Source: Thainema sp966674685 (GTDB lineage: Bacteria; Cyanobacteriota; Cyanobacteriia; Phormidesmidales; Phormidesmidaceae). Taken from it: 64,000 nt of DNA. The position numbers and the translations under genes were made by a program. The stretch is taken from the NCBI GenBank assembly GCA_966674685.1, contig CBKWJC010000001.1, positions 92,667 through 156,666 of the forward strand, read 5' to 3'. Each line of letters opens with the position of its first letter. Within the stretch, counting starts at the first letter, position 1. The notes under the pieces were generated by a model. The model worked only from the letters and a program-made list of their open reading frames with translations, made no database searches and was not told the origin of the DNA. Shown piece by piece: positions 50,159-58,527 of the stretch.

Positions 50159-53100
50159 ATGACCTACGTAAAACCCTCTATTCGTGAATTCCTAGCTGAT
50201 TTATCCCCTTTTCAGCAATTGCCTGCCTCTGTCTTAACCGACGTTGCCAATCGGTTTCAGCTTTTGCGCTATCGCATGGGACAGTCGATTTTGCGGCATG
50301 AAACGCTGCCCTACCAGATTGCGATTTTGATGGAGGGACAGGCGCGGCTCTTGGGCTATCGTCCCGGCAGCAACCAGTTTCCGTTCACACTCAAGATTTT
50401 GCAGCCTGGTGATGTGCTGGGCTGGATTGGCTTGATGCGGGGAATTCCCTGTGAAACTGCGATCGCATCCAGCGAAGTGGTCTGTGCGACTCTTCCGGCG
50501 CATGATTTTCTGGAACTGCTGAAAAACTATCCGCAGATGGCAGATATCTTCCGGCAGCAGCCTGCGATCGCAGAAGTCAGCGACATTCTTAACAACCTGT
50601 ACCAATCACGGGCTGAAACGGGCTATGACCTGAAGCAGATTGTGACAGACTGCTACAACCAAGCCAAAGTTCAGTATCTCCAGCCCGGCACCGCGAATCT
50701 AGATGCGCTCGATCCGAAATACGCTTGGTTTATCAGCGGTGGCGGCATTGTGGCCAAACACGCCGTCAAATCACAGCTTTTGCCCGAACAAGAGCGGATG
50801 GTAGATGTTCAGAGCAAGGTGCCGACACGACTAATCGGCTTCCCAAAGGCAGTACTTGAAGCTCCTCCGGCGCAGAATGATGCGATCTCAGAAGAAGATG
50901 GCACCAATCAGGTGCCCGTCGATATTCCCTACGCACCTGAACGCCCCCCCGAACCCGATGACGAAGACCTAATTCGAGATCAGATTACGGCTCCGATTCG
51001 AACACCGGGCCGCACCAACTATCCCCATGTGCGGGGTCGCGGCATTCTCAACGCGACGCTAGCCTGTTTCCAAATGCTGGCCCAGCACATGGAAATGCCC
51101 TTTCGGCGAGATATTCTGCGCCGCGTTCTAGTGGAACAGCAGAATCGGACAGGTGGTCTCTCGCTCCAGCTTTGTGGCGCAGTCGCAGAAATGATGGGGC
51201 TGCGGGCGCAGTTAGTGAAAATGCCTGCTAACACCATCAACCGGATAGAACCGCCTGCTCTGATTCAGTGGAATGACACGTTTGCTGTCGTCTACGAAAC
51301 CAGCCAGAAAGAAGTAGTACTAGGCGTACCAGAATCCGGCGTAATTCGGCGAACTCCGGCTGAATTTGCCTCTGTTTGGGGCCAAGAAGGCGAAGTTTTA
51401 CTGCTCCAGCGCACCAATCGCACCCAGCAGCAAAAGTTTGGCCTATCCTGGTTCTGGCCGTCGCTGATGCGCTATCGAAAGGTGCTGATCGCGGTTTTTG
51501 TCGCTTCGTTCTTTGTGCAGCTCTTCGGTTTAGCTAATCCCCTGATGATTCAGGTGATCATTGACAAAGTAATTGTGCAAAATAGCCCGGATACGCTGCA
51601 CGTCCTGGGCTTCTTCCTGGTAGTTGTTGCCATCTTTGAGGCAATTCTCTATAGCTTGCGAAGCTACCTGTTTGTCGATACTACCAATCGGATCGACATG
51701 GCCTTGGGGTCAGAGATTATCGATCACCTAGTGCGTTTGCCCCTGCGCTACTTTGAGCGGCGACCTGTGGGTGAGCTGTCCAGCCGCGTCAACGAGCTAG
51801 AAAATATCCGCCAGTTTTTGACGGGTACGGCTCTAACGGTCGTGCTCGATGCCGTGTTCTCGGTGATTTACATCGTAGTCATGCTGTTCTATAGCTGGCA
51901 GTTGACCATTGTGGCGCTGCTGACGATTCCGCTGTTTGTGGGCCTAACGCTGATTGTTGCGCCCATCGTGCGGCGGCAGTTGCGGGTAAAGGCCGAGCGC
52001 AACGCCCGCACTCAATCTCACTTGGTGGAAGTCCTGTCCGGTATTCAAACCGTCAAAGCCCAGAGCATTGAACTGAAATCGCGCTGGAAATGGCAGGAAC
52101 TCTATTCCAGCTACGTATCCGCTGGTTTCAAGACCGTTCTGACCTCCACTACAGCCGGATCGGCAAATAACTTCTTGAATAAGCTCTCAGCCTTACTGGT
52201 GCTGTGGGCGGGTGCTTACCTGGTGTTGGAAGGAGAACTGACCCTCGGTCAGCTCATTGCGTTCCGGATCATTTCCGGCTACGTGACGGGGCCACTGCTG
52301 CGGCTGGCCGGAATTTGGCAGAACTTCCAGGAAACCGCTCTGTCGCTGGAGCGTTTGAGCGACATTATCGACACGCCCCAGGAATCGGACGAAGACGACC
52401 GAAACAAGATTCCGATGCCGATTATGCAAGGCGCTGTTACCTACGAGAATATCTCGTTCCGATTCGGTGCCACAGGGCCGATGCAGTTGCTCAATATCAA
52501 TCTGGAATTTCCGCCCGGTCAGTTTATCGGCATTGTCGGCCAGAGCGGTTCTGGTAAAAGTACGTTAATGAAGCTGCTGCCCCGCCTCTATGAGCCACAG
52601 GCCGGACGAATTTTGATTGACCAGTACGACATTGCCAAGGTGGAGCTATACTCCCTGCGGCGACAGATTGGAATTGTGCCCCAGGACAGCCTGCTGTTTG
52701 AAGGTACAGTGCAGGAAAATATCTCGCTCACCAATCCCGATGCTAGCACCGATGAAATTATTGAAGCGGCTAAGGTTGCCTGCGCTCACGACTTCATCAT
52801 GGATTTGCCCAGTGGCTACAATAGTCAAGTCGGGGAGCGGGGATCAAACCTCTCCGGTGGTCAGCGGCAGCGAATTGCGATCGCACGCACCATTCTGCAA
52901 AATCCTCGTTTGCTGATTATGGACGAAGCCACCAGCGCCTTGGACTACGACACCGAACGACAAGTTTGCCAAAATCTAGCCGAAGCATTCCGCGATCGCA
53001 CGGTCTTCTTCATTACCCACCGACTTAGCACCATTCGTAGCTCTGACCTGATTTTAATGATGGATAAAGGTGCCGTCGTAGAGCAAGGCACCCATAGCGA

Positions 53101-53161
53101 ACTAATGGCGCTCCAGGGTCGCTACTACTGTCTCTATCAGCAGCAAGACGCCCAGCTTTAG
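50159..53161 (+). CDS. Type I secretion ABC transporter (cNMP-binding + C39-like + ABC)
   Basis: 1000 residues. Domains in order: a cyclic-nucleotide-binding-like domain (about 15-140; PFQQLPASVLTDVANRFQLL, LKILQPGDVLGWIGLMRGIP), a linker, a C39 peptidase-like domain (about 285-420), six membrane helices (about 435-720; SWFWPSLMRYRKVLIAVFVA) and the ATPase. Walker A is GQSGSGKST at about 794, the signature is LSGGQRQRIAIAR and Walker B is LLIMDEATSALD. In the C39-like domain the catalytic Cys position is Ala299 (NATLACF replaces DCGxAC) and the His is replaced (WNDTFAVVY). So cleavage of leader peptides is unlikely; as in HlyB, it may only bind substrate. It forms an operon with hlyD-like and parvulin genes. 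HetC of heterocyst formers has a similar layout, but this cannot be called HetC. Confidence 0.9.
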   Translation: MTYVKPSIREFLADLSPFQQLPASVLTDVANRFQLLRYRMGQSILRHETLPYQIAILMEGQARLLGYRPGSNQFPFTLKILQPGDVLGWIGLMRGIPCETAIASSEVVCATLPAHDFLELLKNYPQMADIFRQQPAIAEVSDILNNLYQSRAETGYDLKQIVTDCYNQAKVQYLQPGTANLDALDPKYAWFISGGGIVAKHAVKSQLLPEQERMVDVQSKVPTRLIGFPKAVLEAPPAQNDAISEEDGTNQVPVDIPYAPERPPEPDDEDLIRDQITAPIRTPGRTNYPHVRGRGILNATLACFQMLAQHMEMPFRRDILRRVLVEQQNRTGGLSLQLCGAVAEMMGLRAQLVKMPANTINRIEPPALIQWNDTFAVVYETSQKEVVLGVPESGVIRRTPAEFASVWGQEGEVLLLQRTNRTQQQKFGLSWFWPSLMRYRKVLIAVFVASFFVQLFGLANPLMIQVIIDKVIVQNSPDTLHVLGFFLVVVAIFEAILYSLRSYLFVDTTNRIDMALGSEIIDHLVRLPLRYFERRPVGELSSRVNELENIRQFLTGTALTVVLDAVFSVIYIVVMLFYSWQLTIVALLTIPLFVGLTLIVAPIVRRQLRVKAERNARTQSHLVEVLSGIQTVKAQSIELKSRWKWQELYSSYVSAGFKTVLTSTTAGSANNFLNKLSALLVLWAGAYLVLEGELTLGQLIAFRIISGYVTGPLLRLAGIWQNFQETALSLERLSDIIDTPQESDEDDRNKIPMPIMQGAVTYENISFRFGATGPMQLLNINLEFPPGQFIGIVGQSGSGKSTLMKLLPRLYEPQAGRILIDQYDIAKVELYSLRRQIGIVPQDSLLFEGTVQENISLTNPDASTDEIIEAAKVACAHDFIMDLPSGYNSQVGERGSNLSGGQRQRIAIARTILQNPRLLIMDEATSALDYDTERQVCQNLAEAFRDRTVFFITHRLSTIRSSDLILMMDKGAVVEQGTHSELMALQGRYYCLYQQQDAQL

Positions 53162-53399
53162 TTCTATGCGTCTATAACCACGACGCGCCTAAGCCATGAG
53201 GTTACTCCGATGTTCTAGTCCATCTCAGATGATCTAAGCATTCCAATCCCTCAAATATGGCTACACGTGCCTACTTAGCACTCAGCACTTAAAACCCAAC
53301 CCATCTAGTCCTACCGCCTACAAACCAACACCCCGCATACTCACTTTACTAATCTCTCCCCTTTCTCCCTCGTTGCAAAATTGCTTGAGATCTTAACCT

Positions 53400-54941
53400 A
53401 TGAACCCTGCTAACAGCGGTAACTCTCAGCCCCGCCAAATCGCGCTCTCATCCAATGGAGCCTCCTCCCTGAACGGCAATGGCAATGGTAACGGTAAAAC
53501 TCCGCCAGAGCCTCAATTTGACAGTCCAGTCATTCTCCGACAAACCCCGGTCTGGACTCAGGCCATCGTTTGGACAATTGCGGGCGTGACAACATTTGGC
53601 GTCCTCTGGGCCTCCCTAGCCAAGATTGAACAGGCCGTTCAGGCCCAGGGTAAACTGGAACCTCAAGAAGCCGTGAAAGAAGTTCAGGTACCCCTTGGCG
53701 GCGTTGTTCGAGAAATCTACGTCGAAGAAGGACAGCGAGTTGAAGCTGGCGAAGACTTAGCTAGCCTTGACCAGACGGCTGCCACAGCTCAAGCGCGTTC
53801 CCTCAGAGAAGTCCGGGCGGCGCTCGTTGCCGAAAATCAGTACTACCGCTCTCAAATGGGAGGGAATAATACTCCCGCTGATTTTACGCTAACCGACCTG
53901 CCACCTGGTCTAATCTCGTTGACGAGTAATCGAGCGGCTCTAGCATCTGAAATCTCGCTATACCGGTCACTTTTAGATGGTTCATCGGAGGGTTTAACGG
54001 CAGGACAGTTGGATCGTTTAGCGGCCAGCCGCTCGGAAGTCTCTAGTCGGGTGCAGGCCGCTCAACTGGAAATTGAGCAGCTTGAACGCCAGCTTAACCA
54101 GGTTGATATTCAGTTAAGCAATGCGCGGGAAGTTTTGGGCACGAACGAAACGATTTTGGCTCGGCTGGAAACCTTATATCAAGAAGGTGGCGTTGCCGAA
54201 CTGCAATACGTACAGCAGCAGCAGGAGACGTCAACTAGTCGTTCTGAAGTGCAGCGATTTACGGAAGAGCGGGCGCGAGTCCTGCAAGATATCGACCAGG
54301 CTCGCCAAGAAAAGCAAAATGCTATTTCAGCAACCGATTCTGATCTGTATGCTCGAATTGAAGCCAATGAGCAGCAAATTGCCCAGATTGATAGCCAGTT
54401 GGCAAAAGTGATTGTCGAGAACGAAAAGCAAATTGAGGAACTCGATAGTCAGCTTGAGCAGACTGAGCTAACGCTGAGGTATCAGATTTTGGAAGCGCCC
54501 GTCAACGGTACGGTGTTTGATTTACGAACTAGTGCTCCGGGCTATGTGGCAAACACCAGTGAGCCGATTATGAAAATCGTGCCGGAAGATAGCCTAGTGG
54601 CTCGTGTGTTTGTCACCAATCAGGATATTGGTTTTATCAAAGTTGGTATGCCAGTTGATGTGCGGATTGACTCCTTTCCGTACAGCGAATTTGGCGATAT
54701 TGAAGGTGAGGTGCTGCGGATTGGTTCTGATGCGCTGCCACCCGATGAGATTTATCCGTTCTATCGTTTTCCGGTAGAAATCAGTATGGATCGGCAGGTG
54801 ATTAACGCTAATGGTGCAGAGGTGGTGCTTCAATCTGGTATGTCAGTCAATACCAATATCCGCGTCCGGCAGCGGCGAGTGATTTCAATCTTTACCGATC
54901 TGTTTGTCGAGAAAGTTGATAGTCTCAAGTCTGTTCGCTAG
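53400..54941 (+). CDS. HlyD-family periplasmic adaptor of type I secretion
   Basis: 513 residues. The N-terminus is low-complexity (SSLNGNGNGNGKTPPEP), followed by one membrane helix (residues 55-80, WTQAIVWTIAGVTTFGVLWA). The lipoyl-like half-motif LGGVVREIYVEEGQRVEAGE comes next, then a long coiled-coil hairpin (residues 150-370, for example QLEIEQLERQLNQVDIQLSN), the second lipoyl half (LEAPVNGTVFDLRTSAPGYV) and a beta-barrel end (SLVARVFVTNQDIGFIKVGM). It bridges the inner-membrane ABC exporter and an outer-membrane TolC-type channel, which is not in the window. It lies 238 nt after the ABC gene. Confidence 0.92.
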   Translation: MNPANSGNSQPRQIALSSNGASSLNGNGNGNGKTPPEPQFDSPVILRQTPVWTQAIVWTIAGVTTFGVLWASLAKIEQAVQAQGKLEPQEAVKEVQVPLGGVVREIYVEEGQRVEAGEDLASLDQTAATAQARSLREVRAALVAENQYYRSQMGGNNTPADFTLTDLPPGLISLTSNRAALASEISLYRSLLDGSSEGLTAGQLDRLAASRSEVSSRVQAAQLEIEQLERQLNQVDIQLSNAREVLGTNETILARLETLYQEGGVAELQYVQQQQETSTSRSEVQRFTEERARVLQDIDQARQEKQNAISATDSDLYARIEANEQQIAQIDSQLAKVIVENEKQIEELDSQLEQTELTLRYQILEAPVNGTVFDLRTSAPGYVANTSEPIMKIVPEDSLVARVFVTNQDIGFIKVGMPVDVRIDSFPYSEFGDIEGEVLRIGSDALPPDEIYPFYRFPVEISMDRQVINANGAEVVLQSGMSVNTNIRVRQRRVISIFTDLFVEKVDSLKSVR

Positions 54942-54957
54942 AGCTAGAGCAAGACCG

Positions 54958-55278
54958 ATGCGTCAATGGTTAATCCGCTGTGCAGTTATGTTGGTTGCGG
55001 TACTCAGTATCTGGACGATGAGCGCAACTGCGATCGCACCTCCGGTGCAAGCCCTCAACTATTGCCGTAAGGTTGGTGACCATCAGGTTTGCCTACTCGA
55101 CGTGAAGCGCAGCGCCAAAAATTACTGGGAATACCGAGCTGTTGTCAGCATTGACGGCAAGCCACGTCCGTTGGAAATCTACAATTGTCGCCAGCGCACC
55201 CGCACGCTTGAAGATGGCACCGTTGTTCCCTTCGACCCGCAGGGCGCAGGCGTTCTAATCTGCAAGCTGCTGGATTAG
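54958..55278 (+). CDS. Small secreted protein, function unknown
   Basis: 106 residues from the ATG at 54958. A longer frame that overlaps the adaptor gene is rejected because a signal peptide (WLIRCAVMLVAVLSIWTMSA) begins right after this Met. The mature part has three or four cysteines (LNYCRKVGDHQVCLLDVKRS, YNCRQRTRTL, GVLICKLLD) that could form disulfides. The gene begins 16 nt after the adaptor stop, so it may be co-transcribed with the secretion system. I do not recognise the family. A 20-bp palindrome follows the stop. Confidence 0.7.
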   Translation: MRQWLIRCAVMLVAVLSIWTMSATAIAPPVQALNYCRKVGDHQVCLLDVKRSAKNYWEYRAVVSIDGKPRPLEIYNCRQRTRTLEDGTVVPFDPQGAGVLICKLLD

Positions 55279-55290
55279 GTAACAAAAACA

Positions 55291-55334
55291 GGAGGGAGAG
55301 ATAGGTCGCCGCACGGCGACCTATCTCTCCCTCC
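55291..55334. repeat. Perfect palindrome, 20-21-bp stem
   Basis: Arms at 55291-55311 and 55314-55334, with a 2-nt loop by strict count (a 4-nt loop is more realistic). The arm is GGAGGGAGAGATAGGTCGCC. It lies 12 nt after the stop of the small secreted protein gene. No T-run. Confidence 0.9.
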
Positions 55335-55452
55335 CGTTCTATATTGCATAAGTTTTGCATTGGGGGTAGACATTTTTATAGTTCAATTGTACTATACTCC
55401 TAGACAAGTCATTGTCTAGCCTCTCATTTGGGACTGCCGTGATGCTGTTTCT

Positions 55453-55515
55453 CCGGTCGGCTGCTGGATCAAGATGTCCTTGCCTCAGCACCGTGCTCTG
55501 AGAAACAGCATTTAT
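55453..55515. repeat. Imperfect inverted repeat
   Basis: ATGCTGTTTCTC (from about 55442) and GAGAAACAGCAT (about 55500-55511) pair over 12 bp. The inside holds a second possible pair, TGCTG...CAGCA. The CTGTTTCTC end resembles the family G end signal found inverted at 14461. Confidence 0.55.
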
Positions 55516-55696
55516 TTCTTGTCAAAAAACCGTTTGCATATTTTTTGCGTATTTATGTAAAAACCGATCGCGATCTCGGACTTCTCAGTACAATAAGTCG
55601 GCAAATCAATGAATCTGATTCTGATTAGGAACATTCCAGGGCTAGGTAGGGTCTCGGCAGCGAGTGTCTGGCATCAATAATTGTCTTGATTTCACT

Positions 55697-55762
55697 TACA
55701 GCCTTTTTCATGCTGGTGGAGAGACATTCCTATGAACCTCACTAGACTGAAGAATGCTGTAC
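55697..55762. repeat. Family E repeat without core, copy E3
   Basis: It has the left flank TACAGCCTTTTTCATGCTGG-TGGAG and the right flank AGACATTCC...CTCACTAGACTG...GCTGTAC of family E, but only 66 nt long against 95 nt in E1 and E2. The left arm of the hairpin and its loop are missing. It ends 39 nt before the Rieske gene. Confidence 0.72.
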
Positions 55763-55801
55763 CAGATTCAGTATCAGCTCATTAGCAAAGGACTATTTCG
55801 C

Positions 55802-56239
55802 ATGGATCGACGCCAGTTTTTGAATTGGGTGGGATTTGGGTTGCTTGCGACGTCTTTGCCAGTTGCGATCGCAGCCTGCGATTCCGGCACTCCAAACTCC
55901 ACAGCCTCTGATGGAGCTTCTGATGCGGGTGGAGAAGGAGCGGTCGGCACATTAGCTCAACTGGAACAAGACGGCTCGATTCTGGATGAGAGCGGGGCAG
56001 ATCCTGTCCTGATCGTCGCCAACCCAAGCGGTGACGGCAGCGTCATTGCCGTCAATCCGACCTGTACTCACGCTGGCTGCACAGTGGAATGGGATGCCGA
56101 CCAAACTCAATTTGTCTGCCCCTGCCACGACTCAAAATTTGATACTGCGGGAGCCGTTACTCAAGGGCCTGCAACCCAACCCCTAACGGTCTATGCCGCC
56201 ACTGTCGAAGGTGAACAAATCTTAGTACAAACTAGTTAA
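55802..56239 (+). CDS. Rieske 2Fe-2S protein, lipoprotein-like
   Basis: 145 residues from the ATG at 55802 (MDRRQFLNWVGFGLLATS). The N-terminus has a Tat-like RRQFLNW and a lipobox-type end (VAIAAC, Cys26), so it may be exported folded and lipid-anchored. After a low-complexity linker the Rieske fold has the cluster ligands Cys88 and His90 (CTHAGC) and Cys106 and His109 (CPCHDSKFD), with Cys93 and Cys108 able to form the disulfide. It is shorter than PetC of the cytochrome b6f complex and lacks its typical membrane anchor, so it is a separate Rieske protein. The redox partner is unknown. Confidence 0.88.
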   Translation: MDRRQFLNWVGFGLLATSLPVAIAACDSGTPNSTASDGASDAGGEGAVGTLAQLEQDGSILDESGADPVLIVANPSGDGSVIAVNPTCTHAGCTVEWDADQTQFVCPCHDSKFDTAGAVTQGPATQPLTVYAATVEGEQILVQTS

Positions 56240-56393
56240 TCTTTTATTCAACTTGCGGTACGATAGCTAGCATTTCTGGTGTATCTGCATTAGGTCTGTA
56301 ACCGCTAAATGTGATGCTGTGCGCCGAGATGTAGCGTCTGTTCAACGCTATATCTGCACCGCATTTTCAGTTCTCCTCACAAACAGTTGAGTT

Positions 56394-57044
56394 ATGAATC
56401 GACTCTCACACTTCCGGATTCGTAACTGGTCTTTCCGTCGCAGCCAGTTGCTCATACTCAGCGCTTTAACCGCACTGGGCATGATGGTGTTAGCAGCCAA
56501 ACCTGCTGCTGTATCCGCCATTGAAACGGTGTCGCAGCAAGCGACAGCACCTTTGTCGTGGAATCACGCCTCCTTTCCGGTGGAAAATTTCCAGGACTAT
56601 ACTTCGCCTTTTGGCTACCGCAACTCTCCTTACGGTGGCGGCACCCGCTTCCACTACGGATTAGATATGGCGGCACCTCGCGGCAGCTATATTCGCAACT
56701 GGTGGGCTGGCTATGTAGCTGAAGTCTCCGACGATAGCGCCTGCGGCACGATGGTTGCCGTTCAATCTGGCGAGTGGACGCATATCTATTGCCACATGGA
56801 AGGCTGGGTCGAAACCGTTGATGGCAAGCGAGCTATCGTTGATCGGGATGGTGGACTGGTCATCTCTGAGGGACAGCGGGTTCCGACAGGGGCGCGGATT
56901 GGTCGCGTCGGCATGAGCGGTCGCACGACCGGGCCGCACCTGCACTGGGGCATGAAATATTCATCGCAGTGGGTCGATCCGGGTATGGTACTCAAGGCCA
57001 TGTATGAGCAGCAGCAGTATTCTCAAGCCACTCCTACTGAGTAG
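56394..57044 (+). CDS. M23-family metallopeptidase, secreted
   Basis: 216 residues. An N-terminal hydrophobic segment (LLILSALTALGMMVLAAKPA) is a signal peptide. The LytM domain covers residues 60-205: FGYRNSPYGGGTRFHYGLDM with the H-x3-D zinc pair, IYCHMEGWVE and TGPHLHWGMKY (HxH). The order of these parts suggests an active peptidoglycan endopeptidase. There is a substrate-like loop (DDSACGTMVAVQSGEWTHIY) with a cysteine pair. It is a second M23 gene, about 26 kb from the one at 30.3 kb, and the two differ in domain content. Confidence 0.9.
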   Translation: MNRLSHFRIRNWSFRRSQLLILSALTALGMMVLAAKPAAVSAIETVSQQATAPLSWNHASFPVENFQDYTSPFGYRNSPYGGGTRFHYGLDMAAPRGSYIRNWWAGYVAEVSDDSACGTMVAVQSGEWTHIYCHMEGWVETVDGKRAIVDRDGGLVISEGQRVPTGARIGRVGMSGRTTGPHLHWGMKYSSQWVDPGMVLKAMYEQQQYSQATPTE

Positions 57045-57067
57045 TCTGTAAACTTTGTTTTAATGGG

Positions 57068-57115
57068 TTTTGCTGGTTGATGTGCCACGTTCTTTGCAGC
57101 ACACCAACCAGCCAA
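57068..57115. repeat. Imperfect palindrome related to the D2 core
   Basis: TGCTGGTTGATGTGCCACGT (57071 onward) faces GCACACCAACCAGCC, an imperfect stem. The GATGTGCCACGT string also forms the left arm of copy D2 at 43279-43290. The outer flanks are different here. Confidence 0.6.
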
Positions 57116-57199
57116 ACTCAATTTCCCGAGTACTGGGTGACAAACAAACCAACGATTGGTCGCCTTGTCTGTCGCACTGAAACGTTGCATTAATCACTG

Positions 57200-57241
57200 A
57201 ACAGGCGATTTTGCCCACCTGTCGCGGCAAAATCGCCTGTT
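57200..57241. repeat. Palindrome with 16-bp perfect stem
   Basis: AACAGGCGATTTTGCC (57200-57215) and GGCAAAATCGCCTGTT (57226-57241) with a 10-nt loop. It lies in the 370-nt gap between the M23 gene and the DUF5872 gene. Confidence 0.85.
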
Positions 57242-57414
57242 GATTGATCAGGTATAGGGCTGTGCTGCAAGACCTATTCTTGTGAAGACTGTCTACCCTG
57301 TGATTGACAGTTGGCTCTGACAACCGAGTGATGCCCAACGATGGGTTTCCTTTCTACGGTACAAAGTGGGAGTGCAGTTGAGTGCTTCCGCTTTTATTGT
57401 TATAGGGAAAACTG

Positions 57415-58098
57415 ATGAGCGATCGCTACGACGAAAAGTACACCAAGCCCGATCTGCGCCGTGAAATCAAAGACGACTTGATGCAGTCTGATAAAGGCGG
57501 TAAGCCTGGGCAGTGGTCGGCGCGTAAGAGTCAGCTACTTGTGCAGGAGTATGAGAAGCAGGGTGGTGGTTATAAAAACGATGAAAAAGACCAGTCCGCC
57601 AAATCGCTGGAGCAGTGGTCAGAGGAAGACTGGCAAACTCAAGGCGGCAGTAGCAAAGCCCGTCAGGATGATAAGACGAAGCGCTATTTGCCGAAAGCTG
57701 TATGGGACAAGCTGAGCGATTCTGATAAAAAAGAAGCTGAAAAAAGTAAACAGCAGGCATCCAAAAACGGTCAGCAGTACGTGGAATGGCCGGATGCCGT
57801 GCAAAAGGCAATGGATGAGTTCAAGCAAGAACAATCCAGCTCTGGCTCCAGTAATTCTGACAGTGAACCCACGAAAGAGGAACTGTACGAGCAGGCGCAA
57901 GAGATGGACATTAGTGGCCGCAGCTCCATGAATAAAGATGAGCTAAAACAGGCGATTCAATCTGCTCAGGCCGATGATAATGAGTTGGATGAGAAAACTC
58001 GCGAAGAGCTGTATGAACAGGCGCAAGAGCTAGAAATTGAGGGGCGGAGCAACATGAATAAGGATGAGCTAAAAGATGCGATCGCAGCCCAGTCCTAA
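57415..58098 (+). CDS. DUF5872-type protein with two Rho-N-like C-terminal repeats
   Basis: 227 residues, highly hydrophilic. The N-terminal 130 residues match the DUF5872 pattern (YTKPDLRREIKDDLMQSDKG; GKPGQWSARKSQLLVQEYEK; KRYLPKAVWDKLSDSDKKEA). The C-terminal part holds two near-identical units (about 158-187 and 199-227), each ELYEQAQEx(M/L)(D/E)I then GRSxMNKDELKxAI, the pattern of Rho N-terminal/HeH-type small helical domains that bind nucleic acid. A possible role is DNA or RNA binding under stress, but this is inference. It stands alone. Confidence 0.8.
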   Translation: MSDRYDEKYTKPDLRREIKDDLMQSDKGGKPGQWSARKSQLLVQEYEKQGGGYKNDEKDQSAKSLEQWSEEDWQTQGGSSKARQDDKTKRYLPKAVWDKLSDSDKKEAEKSKQQASKNGQQYVEWPDAVQKAMDEFKQEQSSSGSSNSDSEPTKEELYEQAQEMDISGRSSMNKDELKQAIQSAQADDNELDEKTREELYEQAQELEIEGRSNMNKDELKDAIAAQS

Positions 58099-58527
58099 CC
58101 TAGATCATGCCAGTCTAATCCGATTCACAACGTCATCAGAATAACAATTGTTAGCCATCCGGCTACTGTACAATCAAACGGCAAATCCTCAAGCGTGCAA
58201 GTGATGAAGAACGCCCATTTCGTAAATGTTTCATCAAGGCAAACTTGGGGATTTATCTAGCCAATAGTTATGTGACATTTTATAGGGAAGTTGCCGCTAT
58301 CCTGACGAATTCACTGCTAATCTATTGCCAAAAACCGCTGGAACTTCCACATACAGCAAAGCATTATGGCCTAACTTTCATTACAATTTCGCAGATCAAG
58401 TGCAGCTTTATTTGAAATAACTATCATTGGTGCATTGACGGCCTTAACCCACCTTGGTTTAGGATGAGTTCTGATCTAAATAAATATTCATAAATAAAAG
58501 CGGTTAACCAACCAGACGCTCAACGCT
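58099..58527. other. Intergenic region, nothing recognised
   Basis: About 430 nt ahead of yvcK. There are no long palindromes and no gene-like frame. The AT-rich end near 58470-58500 could hold the promoter. Confidence 0.45.
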
